The notes under the pieces: generated by a model
Databases searched by the model: none
What the model was told of the DNA's origin: nothing
The model's input: the letters and a program-made list of their open reading frames with translations, nothing else
Position numbers and translations under genes: made by a program
Origin: Gemmatimonadota bacterium
GTDB lineage: Bacteria; JAAXHH01
DNA: 64,000 bases
Reading direction: 5' to 3'
Assembly: GCA_009838645.1 (NCBI GenBank)
Contig: VXRC01000002.1
Span: 95,291-159,290, forward strand
Shown: positions 16,154-25,103 of the stretch, piece by piece
Numbering within the stretch: the stretch's first letter is position 1
Layout of the letters: each line of letters starts with the position of its first letter

Positions 16154-18502
16154 CTATTCTGACATGGCCTGTCCGAAGGGTATGGACATGCCGAAAGTGA
16201 CGTTGCGGCCCGGATTGTCGATGTAGTACCTGAAACGGCTCAGGTAGTCCCGGTACCGCTGGTTGAACAGGTTGCGAACGCCGAATTGCACGCGCACGGG
16301 CTGGTCGGCCACGGCTATTTCAGCGTGCAGGTCCAGGTCGAAGAGCTCGTAGCCGGCCGGCGGGTCCGCATAGTCGATGCCTTCGGGAAAGTTGTCCTGC
16401 CTCAAGACGAAACGGCCTTCGAAACCAATGCCGGCGTCGAGGAGCCGCCCGCCGGTGGGCAGGTGGAAACTCAAGCCGGCGATGAACCGGGTGGCCGGCA
16501 TCTGGTACAGGGGCTGGCGTTCCGCCGTGTTCCGCCCACGAACGAACGAGGCGGACAGATGGGTGTCGATGTGCGGTGTCAGTTCGTACTCCAGGTACCC
16601 GTCGAATCCCTGGATCACCGCGTCGGACTGGACGTAGGTGAATTTGGGAAATGCGCCCCTTATGGTTAAGACGAGATCGTCCGCCGGCAACAGCGAGATG
16701 TAGTTGCTGTATTGGGAACGGAAAAGCCCCAGCTCGCCACGGCCCCGGTCCCCCTGGTACCGCAAGGTCAGGTCCGTGTTCAGGCTCGATTCCGTGCCCA
16801 GTTCCTTGTCCCCGATCTCGAACTGCGCCGTGCCGTGGTGGACGCCGTGGCTGTACAGTTCGTTCACCCCTGGAGGCCGCCAGGCCCGGCCGACGTTGGC
16901 GGCGATGGCCACATCCGGTGTCAACTCGTAGATCAGGCCGAGCACACCGGTCATGTTGCTGTAGGTGAAAACGCCGCCATCCACGATCTCGGTGGCGCGG
17001 CGACCCGTGTTCGAGTAGATCTCCATCCACCGGTAGTCGTAACGCAGTCCGGTCTCCACCGTCGTTTTTCCCTTCGTCCAGGACTCCAGGGCGAACACGC
17101 CGGCACTGTAGGCCAGAAAGTCGGGAATCAGGAAACCGGTACTGAAGCGCTTGTTCTCCTGGCGCATGCCGCTGACGCCGACTTTTCCGTACCAGTTTCC
17201 GAAGTTGCGGTGCTGGAAGATCGCGTCGCCGCTGTGGGTCTGCAGCCCCTGGGAGAAGCCGGGTCTGGCCACCCCGCCGCTCCTGGCGTGGGAGTCCCAT
17301 TCCTCCCGCCGGTTGTATTGTTGTCCGTACCGGAGTTCGAGATTGCCCTTCCCTTCAAAACGTACAAGGGATCGAACGGAAAGGAGATCGTGGTCCACCC
17401 GCTGGCGCGGATTATCGATTTCGTAGGTGAAGGTGCCCACGATGGTCGGCTCGCCGCGCTCGATGGACCTTCGCAGGTCCGTGGTGTTGCCGATGTGGGC
17501 CCCTTTGAAGATCCCGATCCAGGTACCGAAATGGCTGAAGTAGGCTTCGGTGTCCACGCGGTCCGATGTATAGCCCAGCGCCATCGAATAGTCCCGCTCG
17601 TCGAACCCGGAATTCCGTATGACGTGGACCGGCGCGTGGGCGTCGCCCGCCCGGCGCAGGCTGCCCTGGACCCGCCACTTGAGTCCCCCCAGCTGCCGCA
17701 GGGCGCCCTGAAGGAGCAATGAACCCGCGCCTTGCCGGTTGTTGGAGAAAAGATTCGTGTTGATCCGGCCGCCCATGCCCGGCCTCGTGGGCAGTTCCGG
17801 CGGTTCGATGCGGATGACGCCGCCGATGGCGCCGGCGCCGTATTGCACGCCGGCGGCGCCCTTGAGCACCTCGATGCGGGCCGGGGAAAAGGGATCGATC
17901 TCCGGGGCGTGGTCTCCGCCCCACTGCTGTCCTTCCTGGGTGATGCCGGCGTTGAGCACCAGCACGCGGGCACTGTGGACGCCTCGCAGCACAGGTTTCG
18001 ATACGGCCGGCCCCGTAGTCAGGGAGGTTACGCCTGGCAGGGATTCCAGTGTCTCGCCCACCGTCTGTCCCCGCCGCTCTTCCAGGTCGGAGAGGGGGAG
18101 GACGAGGACGGACTGGCTGGACCCGGTGAGTTCGCCCGCCAGGTCCCGGTCGCCGGTGACGGTGACCTCCCCGCCGAGCAGCGCCTCAGGCTGCATGCTG
18201 ACTTCAAGCACCTTCGGCTCGGTTTCGGAGACGACCACCTCGCTTCGGATCGTTCGGTAACCGACGAACCGGAACTCGATCGTGTGCCTGCCCTCCGGCA
18301 CGTTCTCCAAGCGAAACCGGCCTTCCTGGTCGGAGAACGCTCCGATCTCGAGATCGGGCAGGATTACGGTCACCGCCGGCAGTGGCTCTCCAGTCTCGTT
18401 CAGCACCTTGCCGCTCACCGTGGCGGCATGCGCTTCGACCGGAAGGACCAGGCAGGACACGGCTATCGCCAGGATGACGCTCAGGGTTTTCATTACATTC
18501 AT
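16154..18502 (-). CDS. TonB-dependent receptor with carboxypeptidase-like N-terminal domain, cassette copy 2
   Basis: 782 residues, the same length as the copy at 12239-14587. Signal peptide MNVMKTLSVILAIAVSCLVLPVEAHA, CarboxypepD_reg-like domain (TVSGKVLNETGEPLPAVTVIL), plug (LESLPGVTSL, IEVLKGAAGVQYGAGAIGGVI) and barrel with RPPGVNELYSHGVHHGTAQFEIG. The two copies share long identical blocks in plug and barrel. They differ in scattered surface positions, for instance EWDATRSGAAPTRPGFDLG against EWDSHARSGGVARPGFSQG, which lie in a probable extracellular loop. It imports a substrate using TonB energy; metal is inferred from the His/Cys-rich partners encoded upstream. The cassette copy 1 promoter begins almost at its stop. 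Confidence 0.92.
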   Translation of the reverse strand: MNVMKTLSVILAIAVSCLVLPVEAHAATVSGKVLNETGEPLPAVTVILPDLEIGAFSDQEGRFRLENVPEGRHTIEFRFVGYRTIRSEVVVSETEPKVLEVSMQPEALLGGEVTVTGDRDLAGELTGSSQSVLVLPLSDLEERRGQTVGETLESLPGVTSLTTGPAVSKPVLRGVHSARVLVLNAGITQEGQQWGGDHAPEIDPFSPARIEVLKGAAGVQYGAGAIGGVIRIEPPELPTRPGMGGRINTNLFSNNRQGAGSLLLQGALRQLGGLKWRVQGSLRRAGDAHAPVHVIRNSGFDERDYSMALGYTSDRVDTEAYFSHFGTWIGIFKGAHIGNTTDLRRSIERGEPTIVGTFTYEIDNPRQRVDHDLLSVRSLVRFEGKGNLELRYGQQYNRREEWDSHARSGGVARPGFSQGLQTHSGDAIFQHRNFGNWYGKVGVSGMRQENKRFSTGFLIPDFLAYSAGVFALESWTKGKTTVETGLRYDYRWMEIYSNTGRRATEIVDGGVFTYSNMTGVLGLIYELTPDVAIAANVGRAWRPPGVNELYSHGVHHGTAQFEIGDKELGTESSLNTDLTLRYQGDRGRGELGLFRSQYSNYISLLPADDLVLTIRGAFPKFTYVQSDAVIQGFDGYLEYELTPHIDTHLSASFVRGRNTAERQPLYQMPATRFIAGLSFHLPTGGRLLDAGIGFEGRFVLRQDNFPEGIDYADPPAGYELFDLDLHAEIAVADQPVRVQFGVRNLFNQRYRDYLSRFRYYIDNPGRNVTFGMSIPFGQAMSE

Positions 18503-18599
18503 GGGAAACCCTCAGGCGCGCGATTCCGCGAACAGATCACTCTGCAAGCAACTCACACTGCATTAAGACTACTTAACGTGTTAAATGCTACCAGACGTA

Positions 18600-19253
18600 T
18601 TAACGCACGAGGACTTCGAAGGTCACGTCGATGTCGGTCTCGTCGCTCCGGTTTACGCCGTCCTTGGGTGATTCATCGTAGTGACTCAGAATGATTTGGA
18701 ACTGGCCGTTCTGCGCATTGTCCGGCACAGAAAGGGTGAACGCGAGTCCAACGGGATGATCCGCTCCCGAATTCGACACGTAGTCGGATTCCTTGTCCGC
18801 ATATTCCACGGTGGCCGCTGAGAATCCCCCGAGGGTTTTAAAGAAGAACTGGTGGGCCTCTGCTTCCTCCTCCACCTCCTCGGTGATGTTCTCCGGCGGA
18901 GTTTCGGTCTCGTTCAATACCTGGACCATACCGTTGTAATCCGTTCCGGCGGTTACGGCCAGCACGTCCACGACCGGCGCGTTGCCGCCTTCGCCGTCGA
19001 GGTCACGGAACCGCACGATGATCGGCGATCCTCCGCCACTGGGCGTAATGGTGAGCGCGAGCGTCGTGATGAGTTCTTCTTCGCCCGGTCCGTGGTCGTG
19101 GTCGTCGTCATGGTCGTCTTCCTCATGTTCTTCCGGATCGGCGGGACCGGTCGGACTGGCGTCGTCATCATCGGCGCAGCCGAAGGTCAACGCTGCGGAG
19201 ACGAATACCGCGGCGGTCAGTATGGATAGTACGTTCCAGTGATGCCTGAACAT
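18600..19253 (-). CDS. His/Asp-rich lipoprotein, cassette copy 2
   Basis: 217 residues, collinear with the lipoprotein at 14670-15329. Lipobox LTFGC, then an acidic His-rich segment (EEHEEDDHDDDHDHGPGEE) and the conserved domain GEEELITTLALTITPSGGG, DLDGEGGNAPVV, PPENITEEVEEEAEAHQFFFKTLGGF and DETDIDVTFEVLV. The metal-binding-looking segment is kept in both copies although its exact sequence differs. That is what selection on composition would give. It lies 97 bp upstream of TonB receptor copy 2. Confidence 0.82.
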   Translation of the reverse strand: MFRHHWNVLSILTAAVFVSAALTFGCADDDDASPTGPADPEEHEEDDHDDDHDHGPGEEELITTLALTITPSGGGSPIIVRFRDLDGEGGNAPVVDVLAVTAGTDYNGMVQVLNETETPPENITEEVEEEAEAHQFFFKTLGGFSAATVEYADKESDYVSNSGADHPVGLAFTLSVPDNAQNGQFQIILSHYDESPKDGVNRSDETDIDVTFEVLVR

Positions 19254-19571
19254 ATCGAGCTTCTCCTCAATGTGTTGCGTAGCGTGGGTTGAATGGATGC
19301 TGCTGTCTGAATCAAACGGCTATTGCGATTATGCACTTGCCAACGGTCTCGATCCGGGCCGGCGTCAGGACCGGTGCGACCATGATCGGTGCTACCTCGA
19401 CCATGATCAGTGCTACCTCGACCGGGATCAGCGCGGCCAGCGTCGGGACCGTCTTCAAATCCTATGCCGAGCCGGTGAACGGCCTGGACGAAATGAATCG
19501 GTAAAGTTTGTTATGGTCGCGGACCGTGCCGAGTGGATTTGGCGATCGGCCGGAGCCTGCGGAGTGTCAGG
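19254..19571. other. 318-bp interval inside cassette copy 2, no convincing gene
   Basis: The interval lies between the small secreted protein and the lipoprotein of copy 2. It carries a 21-bp tandem repeat (19379-19441). A plus-strand ORF across it is made of repeat-derived ATS/MIGATST residues and lacks a ribosome site; I do not call it a gene. Confidence 0.6.
19379..19441. repeat. 21-bp tandem repeat
   Basis: Two almost identical 21-bp units (accatgatcggtgctacctc + g) at 19379-19399 and 19400-19420, then a diverged third unit to 19441, in the non-coding interval of cassette copy 2. Confidence 0.85.
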
Positions 19572-19841
19572 TCAGGGAAGGGGCGGTGCGCGGTTGAGGT
19601 GCTGCGCGTTTCGTGTCTGGGGGTACCCGGTTTCAGGCGCGCCGGCCACGAAGCCGACCATCGCGTGGTCCGGGGGCGAATCAGGCGAATCTTCTAGCAC
19701 CGCGGAGGATGCGGCACCTAAAAGACACCCCTGGCAGTGGTCGGCATTCGCGGCGTCCGATTCCAGTCCATGACAGTGATGCGGCGGACTGGTGAAAAGA
19801 AAGGCGAATACCAGGACGAAGGAGAGCGTAAGCAGTTTCAT
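19572..19841 (-). CDS. Small secreted Cys/His-rich protein (DUF2946-like), cassette copy 2
   Basis: 89 residues when started at the ATG giving MKLLTLSFVLVFAFLFTSPPHHC; the 15-residue in-frame extension upstream is not shared with the paralogue. After the signal come SPPHHCHGLES and DHCQGCLLGAA, then a short hydrophobic segment and the tail NRAPPLP. Compared with copy 1, the Cys and His positions and the last residues are kept, while the middle has changed. It is first in cassette copy 2. The divergently transcribed Gld-type ABC exporter lies on its other side. Probable role is periplasmic metal handling; unproven. Confidence 0.72.
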   Translation of the reverse strand: MKLLTLSFVLVFAFLFTSPPHHCHGLESDAANADHCQGCLLGAASSAVLEDSPDSPPDHAMVGFVAGAPETGYPQTRNAQHLNRAPPLP

Positions 19842-19918
19842 GCCGGACTCGTCACGCGGAAAACGGACCCATCCAATATGGTGCAACTTTCGGGATTTTT
19901 AGCTTGTTTCAGTCACGT

Positions 19919-19948
19919 AATATTGCGCCAATTCAGCCGATTTGTCAA
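19919..19948 (-). promoter_or_regulatory. Candidate promoter of cassette copy 2
   Basis: On the minus strand a perfect TTGACA (19948-19943) is followed by an 18-bp spacer and AATATT (19924-19919, four of six matches). The leader to the small-protein ATG is about 75 nt, matching the layout of copy 1. No obvious metalloregulator palindrome overlaps it. Confidence 0.5.
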
Positions 19949-20098
19949 GTGATTTCGCGCCTTCGCACAATACGGACTTGACACGGACAGGGCCCCTTGT
20001 TATTATCCGACGCCGCGAAAAAAGCAACGCGAAAAATGCGCGGACATCTGCTTTTAAGCGCAAGAAAAGGAGCGAGAACAGGGGTGTCCGGGAAAACC

Positions 20099-20893
20099 AT
20101 GATTGAAGCGAAGGGCCTATGCAAGTACTACGGTTCCTTCGTCGCCGTGCAAGACATCTCCTTTACCATACCCGAGGGCCAGATCGTGGCCTTCCTCGGA
20201 CCGAACGGCGCGGGCAAGTCCACGACGATGAAGATCCTCAGCGGCTACCTGGGCGCCAGCGCGGGCACCGCGGCCATCGCCGGACTCGACGTGAGACGGG
20301 ACCGCCTCTCCATGTCGAGGCGTCTTGGATACCTCCCGGAGAACGGTCCGCTGTACCAGAACATGACACCGCTGGAACTCCTGCGGTTCTTCGGCGAAGC
20401 CCGTGGTCTCGATCGACTCCGGCTGTCCGAGCGCCTGGATTACGTCATCGACCGGTGCAGCCTCCACGAAGCGCTCGAAAAGCCCATCGACAAGCTTTCC
20501 CGGGGCAACAAGCAGCGGGTCGGTCTGGCGCAGGCCTTGCTCCACGACCCCGATGTGCTCATCATGGACGAACCGACCGCCGGGCTCGATCCAAACCAGA
20601 TCCGGGACTTCCGCCAGGATATCCGGTTGCTCGGGCAGACCAGGACCATCCTGCTTTCCACCCACATCCTGCAGGAAGTGGACCTCATCGCCGACCGCGT
20701 TCTCCTGATCAACGAGGGCAGGATAGTCTTCGATGGCCCGCCTGACGATCTGCGTCGTGGCGGATCGCTCGAAGCGTCTTTCCACGCCCTTACCGGACAC
20801 GACGGGGAGGCGGACGCCAGAGGCCAGGCGGACGCCAATGACGAGACCGGCGCGCAAAACGAGACTGACGCGACCGGGGAGGAGGACGAATGA
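20099..20893 (+). CDS. GldA-like ABC transporter ATPase
   Basis: 264 residues from ATG 20099 (MIEAKGLCKYYGSFVAVQDISF). ABC ATPase motifs are complete: Walker A GPNGAGKST, Q-loop region LPENGPLYQNMT, signature LSRGNKQRVGLAQAL, Walker B VLIMDEPTAGLDP and H-loop STHIL. It should power the permease encoded next, whose ATG overlaps its TGA. The pairing with an ABC2 permease/GldG fusion and a DUF4340 protein matches Gld-type exporters, some of which serve gliding or envelope functions. A GTG at 20084 has the better ribosome site (AAGGAG 11 bp upstream) and is a real alternative start. The last ~35 residues are an acidic low-complexity tail. Confidence 0.9.
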   Translation: MIEAKGLCKYYGSFVAVQDISFTIPEGQIVAFLGPNGAGKSTTMKILSGYLGASAGTAAIAGLDVRRDRLSMSRRLGYLPENGPLYQNMTPLELLRFFGEARGLDRLRLSERLDYVIDRCSLHEALEKPIDKLSRGNKQRVGLAQALLHDPDVLIMDEPTAGLDPNQIRDFRQDIRLLGQTRTILLSTHILQEVDLIADRVLLINEGRIVFDGPPDDLRRGGSLEASFHALTGHDGEADARGQADANDETGAQNETDATGEEDE

Positions 20894-23649
20894 ACCTCGG
20901 CCCGGCAAGCCGGCTCAACGTCCAGCTGGTGGCGGCCATCGTCCGCAGGGACCTGCGCCTGGCCTTCAGCAATCCCACGGGATACGTCTTCGTAACGCTG
21001 TTCATCTTCCTCAGCGCGGCCGCCGCGTTCTGGCAGGTCCCGTTCTTCCTGAACAACCTGGCGAACCTCGACCAGCTGAACGCCGTGTTCCCCTACCTGC
21101 TGCTCTTCTTCATCCCGGCGCTGACCATGGGCGTCTGGGCCGAGGAAACCCGGCAGGGAACGGATGAACTGCTGCTTACGCTCCCGGCGACGGACCTGGA
21201 AATCGTCCTGGGCAAATACCTCTCGGTGGTGGGCGTCTATACGGCCTCGCTCGTGCTGTCCCTGACCCACGTGCTGGTCCTGATGTTTCTCGGCAGTCCC
21301 GACCTCGGGCTCATGGCCGGAAATTACCTCGGATACTGGCTCGCCGGCGCCGCCCTCATCTCCGTCGGCATGCTGGCGTCCCTGCTGACCTCGCACGTCA
21401 CCATCGCCTTCATCCTCGGCGCGCTGTTCTGCGCCGCCTTCGTACTCATCGGACCCATCGCCGGCGGAATCAGCGACGGACTGCGGAGCCTGCTGTCGCC
21501 CCTGGGGTTATTTACCGCCTTCGACGACTTCGCGCGCGGCGTCGTCAGTTTCTCCGGACTGGTCCACTTCGTCTCCGTCGCCGGTCTGATGCTGTATCTC
21601 AACGTGGTGCTGATCGGTCGGCGCCACTGGCCCGTGCAGGCCGGCGGATACCGGATGGGGATCCACCACGGCGCGAGGGCGGCGGCCCTCGTGGCGGTGG
21701 TAATCGGACTGAACGTCATCCTGGGCCGGGCGGGTGTCCGCCTGGACGTAACCGCCGAAGGACTCCATTCGCTTTCCGACGAGACCGTGCAGATGCTGTC
21801 TGAGCTGGATCCGGAGCGTCCCGTGTTCATCCAGGCCTTCGTAAGTCCGGAGGTGCCGGAGTCCTACATACAGACCCGATCGAGCCTGATCGACGTGCTC
21901 AAGGAGCTGGACGCCGTGGGCGGCAGCCGGGTCCAGGTACGGATCCAGGCCACGGAGATGTACTCTCCCGAGGCCCGGGAGGCCCGTGACCGGTTCGGAA
22001 TCACCCCCCGCGAGCTGCCGGACCTGCGCAGCGCCCGGTCGGGGTTCACGAACGTCTTCGCCGGGATCGCCGTCACCTGCGGCCCGGAGGAACAGGTGAT
22101 CGGGTTCCTGGACACCGGACTCCCCGTCGAGTACGAACTGGTGCGCAGCCTGCGCGTGGCCGCCCGGGCGGACCGTGCGAAACTCGGCATCCTCGCCACG
22201 GAAGTGCGGCTCTTCGGGGGATTCGATTTCAACACCATGCAAAGCCGACAGCCCTGGGCCATGACCGAAGAGCTGCGCAAGCAGTACGACGTGGTGCAGG
22301 TCCAGCCCCAGGAGGACTATCCCGACGACCTGGACGTGCTTCTGGCCGCCCTGCCCAACACCCTGACCCAGCCTGAAATGGACCGGCTGACGGAATACAT
22401 CGCATCGGGGAACCCCACGTTGCTCCTGACGGACCCGCTGCCCTCCTTCAACCTGGCCCTTTCCCCTTCCGAGCAGAAGGGCGCAAGCGCCAATCCCTTC
22501 GCCGGCAACCAGCAGCCCGCTCCCGTGCCGAAGGGCGATATCCAGGGCCTGCTGCGCGGGTTCGGCGTGGAATGGACCCCCGGCCTGATCGTATGGGACC
22601 AGTATAACCCCCATCCCGGCATGGCCCACCTCCCGCCGGAAGTGGTCTTCGCGTCCCCGGGCAATGAGAATCCGGACACCTTCAACCAGGAAGCCGTCAG
22701 CACCGCTTCGCTGCAGGAACTCGTCTTCATCTTCCCGGGCCGGCTGCAGCATACCGGTTCGGCGGACTTTACGTTTACGCCCCTGGTGCAAAGCGGTATC
22801 ATGTCGGGGCTGACCGCCTATTCCCAGCTCGTTCAGCGCAACTTCTTCGGCGGTTCGCAACTGGTGCTCACCAATATCCCGCGGCGCGCAACCCAGAACG
22901 CCTACACGGTGGCGGCCCACGTCACGGGCAACGCGGACGGCACGGCAGGTGAGCGCGGTGATGAGCGCGCGGCCGGAGAAGGCACGGCCGGGGAAGGCGT
23001 GGCCGGGGACGACGCGACCGGAACCGGAGTACATACGCCGGTCAACCTGGCCGTCGTGGCCGACGTGGATTTCGCTTCGCAGCAGTTCTTCGATATCCGC
23101 CGCATGGGCGCCGCCGGGCTGAGCTTCGACAACGTCACCTTCTTCCTCAACCTCATGGACGTTCTGGTCGGTGACGAGTCCTTCATCGCCCTGCGCAGCA
23201 AGCGGGTGCGATACCGCACGCTCGAGACCGTCGAAAGGCAGACCATGGCCTACACGGAGCAGCGGGTCAGGGACGAGGACGCCGCCGAGGAGGAGGCGCA
23301 GGCGGCGTTGGACCAGGCCCGCCGCCGGCTCACGGCCCGCGTGGACGAGGTCCGCCAGCGGACCGACCTGGACGAACAGACCCGGCGGATCATGGTACGC
23401 AACCTGGAGGAAGTGGAGAACCGGCGGTTCGAGACGCTGCAGACCAATATCGAGGCTGATAAGGAAGCCCGAATTCAGGAAAGCAAGGAGATGATGGAAA
23501 GCCAGATCCGTCTGATCCAGAACACCATCAAGAACCTGGCCGCCCTGCTTCCGCCCGTGCCGGTCTTTCTGCTGGGCGTATTCATCTTCCTCCGGCGCAG
23601 GCGTCGCGAGAACGAAGCGGCCGCCGCCGCGCGGCGGCTGAGGAGTTGA
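20890..23649 (+). CDS. GldF-GldG fusion: ABC2 permease plus ABC-associated extracytoplasmic domain
   Basis: 919 residues. The first ~250 form an ABC2-type permease with six helices (RRDLRLAFSNPTGYVFVTLF, EETRQGTDELLLTLP, then the later helices to LNVVLIGRR). A seventh helix leads into a GldG-like domain (LDVTAEGLHSLSDETVQMLSELDPERPVFIQAFVS; LLAALPNTLTQPEMDRLTEYIASGNPTLLLTDP). It ends with a coiled coil (~residues 795-875) and a terminal helix (LLPPVPVFLLGVFIFL) with an Arg-rich tail. GldF and GldG are usually separate proteins. An Ala/Gly/Glu repeat (residues ~685-712) interrupts the GldG part. ATG overlaps the stop of the ATPase gene, so translation is coupled. Confidence 0.9.
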   Translation: MNLGPASRLNVQLVAAIVRRDLRLAFSNPTGYVFVTLFIFLSAAAAFWQVPFFLNNLANLDQLNAVFPYLLLFFIPALTMGVWAEETRQGTDELLLTLPATDLEIVLGKYLSVVGVYTASLVLSLTHVLVLMFLGSPDLGLMAGNYLGYWLAGAALISVGMLASLLTSHVTIAFILGALFCAAFVLIGPIAGGISDGLRSLLSPLGLFTAFDDFARGVVSFSGLVHFVSVAGLMLYLNVVLIGRRHWPVQAGGYRMGIHHGARAAALVAVVIGLNVILGRAGVRLDVTAEGLHSLSDETVQMLSELDPERPVFIQAFVSPEVPESYIQTRSSLIDVLKELDAVGGSRVQVRIQATEMYSPEAREARDRFGITPRELPDLRSARSGFTNVFAGIAVTCGPEEQVIGFLDTGLPVEYELVRSLRVAARADRAKLGILATEVRLFGGFDFNTMQSRQPWAMTEELRKQYDVVQVQPQEDYPDDLDVLLAALPNTLTQPEMDRLTEYIASGNPTLLLTDPLPSFNLALSPSEQKGASANPFAGNQQPAPVPKGDIQGLLRGFGVEWTPGLIVWDQYNPHPGMAHLPPEVVFASPGNENPDTFNQEAVSTASLQELVFIFPGRLQHTGSADFTFTPLVQSGIMSGLTAYSQLVQRNFFGGSQLVLTNIPRRATQNAYTVAAHVTGNADGTAGERGDERAAGEGTAGEGVAGDDATGTGVHTPVNLAVVADVDFASQQFFDIRRMGAAGLSFDNVTFFLNLMDVLVGDESFIALRSKRVRYRTLETVERQTMAYTEQRVRDEDAAEEEAQAALDQARRRLTARVDEVRQRTDLDEQTRRIMVRNLEEVENRRFETLQTNIEADKEARIQESKEMMESQIRLIQNTIKNLAALLPPVPVFLLGVFIFLRRRRRENEAAAAARRLRS

Positions 23650-23651
23650 CC

Positions 23652-25103
23652 ATGGACGAAACACGCAAGACCCTGGCCTTCGTCGCCGCGGCGGCCGTGG
23701 TAACCGCCGCCGCTTTCCTCGCGGCTCCGGCCGACCCGACGCCGGAAGCGTTCTCTGACCGCGGCGAGGCTTTCTTTCCTGACTTCGTCGATCCGAACGA
23801 CGCGGTCTCCCTCGAAGTCATCGACTTCGACGAAGCGACCGGAGGCATCGACGCCTTCAGCGTGGTGTTCAAAGGCACGCGCTGGCGCATTCCCTCCCAT
23901 CACAACTACCCCGCCGACGACAAGGACCGCCTGGCCCGCACGGCCGCCGGGCTCATCGAGGTCCGCAAGGACGACGTGGTCGCCGAGATCGCCGCGGACC
24001 ACGAAGCCCTGGGGGTGGTGGACCCGCTGGACGAGTCGATCGCCTCCCTGTCCGGACGCGGCAAGCGGGTTACGATCAAGGATGGAAACGACAACCTGCT
24101 CGCCGACCTCATCGTCGGCAGGAACGTCCCGGGCCGGGAAGGCCAGTACCGGTACCTCCGGGTGCCCGGCCAGAAGCGGACCTACGCGGCGCGGTTCGAC
24201 GTGGACGTATCCTCCCGATTCGGCGACTGGATCGAAAAAGACCTGCTGGAAGTGGACCAGGCACGGATCGAACAGGTGATTCTTAAAGACTACTCCATAG
24301 ACGAAGGAACCCGCATGCTGGACCAGCGCGACACGATCGTGCTTTCGAAAGGGGACCCCGACTGGACGGTCAACCGCATGCGGACCGGGCAGAAGGTCGA
24401 CGCGGTGAAGATGGAAGACCTGCTCAAGGCACTGGACGAGTTGACCATCGTGGGCGTCCGGCCCAAGCCCGCCGGTCTATCCCGGAGCCTGGACGACAAC
24501 GACGAAGGCATCAGCATCACCCGCAGCGATCTGGCCTCGCTGCAGCAGAAGGGCTACTACTTCACGGGGGACGGCCAGCTGGTCTCCAACGAAGGCGAGA
24601 CCCAGGTCCGCACGGAGGACGGCGTCCTCTACACACTGCGGTTCGGGGAGATCGTATACGGCGCCGGAGATGAGGTCACGGCCGGCCTGGGCGGCGCGGG
24701 TGGGTCCGGCGGCTCGGGCAGCCCCGACGACCTGGGCGGCACGGGCGCCGGAAGCCTGGGCGGTTCGGTCGGTCCTGGCGGCTTTGGAGCCGGAACCCCC
24801 GCGGGACCGGGCGAGAACCGGTACCTGTTCATCACGACCGGATTCGACGCCGGCCGCTTCCCGGAACCCCCCAGGCCCGCCGACCTGGGTTTCCAGGCCC
24901 GGGCGGATTCCCTCTGGACCGATGCCGACCGGACCAATGCCGATCTCCACGAAAGACACGAGACCTGGCGGCAGCGCGTCGATACGGGACGCCGGACTTC
25001 CGCGGAACTGAACACCCGTTTCGCCCAGTGGTACTACGTCATATCCGCGGAGAGCTTCGACCGGATCCGCCTGAGGCGCACCGATCTGGTAACCTTCGAG
25101 TAG
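23652..25103 (+). CDS. DUF4340 protein of the Gld-type exporter operon
   Basis: 483 residues from the ATG at 23652, which has AGGAG six bases upstream. One N-terminal helix (TLAFVAAAAVVTAAAFLAA) anchors it. DUF4340 features follow: WRIPSHHNYPADDKDRLARTAAGL, LIVGRNVPGREGQYRYLRVPGQKRTYAARFD, WIEKDLLEVDQARIEQVIL. A Gly/Ser-rich insertion (residues ~343-385) splits the second half. Family members are encoded with GldG-type proteins and are thought to act in the extracytoplasmic complex. It begins two bases after the permease stop and ends directly before the next gene's ATG. Confidence 0.87.
   Translation: MDETRKTLAFVAAAAVVTAAAFLAAPADPTPEAFSDRGEAFFPDFVDPNDAVSLEVIDFDEATGGIDAFSVVFKGTRWRIPSHHNYPADDKDRLARTAAGLIEVRKDDVVAEIAADHEALGVVDPLDESIASLSGRGKRVTIKDGNDNLLADLIVGRNVPGREGQYRYLRVPGQKRTYAARFDVDVSSRFGDWIEKDLLEVDQARIEQVILKDYSIDEGTRMLDQRDTIVLSKGDPDWTVNRMRTGQKVDAVKMEDLLKALDELTIVGVRPKPAGLSRSLDDNDEGISITRSDLASLQQKGYYFTGDGQLVSNEGETQVRTEDGVLYTLRFGEIVYGAGDEVTAGLGGAGGSGGSGSPDDLGGTGAGSLGGSVGPGGFGAGTPAGPGENRYLFITTGFDAGRFPEPPRPADLGFQARADSLWTDADRTNADLHERHETWRQRVDTGRRTSAELNTRFAQWYYVISAESFDRIRLRRTDLVTFE

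Noticed and set aside
21508..23664. 718-residue minus-strand ORF opposite the GldF-GldG fusion
   Set aside because: High-GC antisense shadow: no domain, odd His/Arg/Gly-rich composition, and the sense frame has clear homology.
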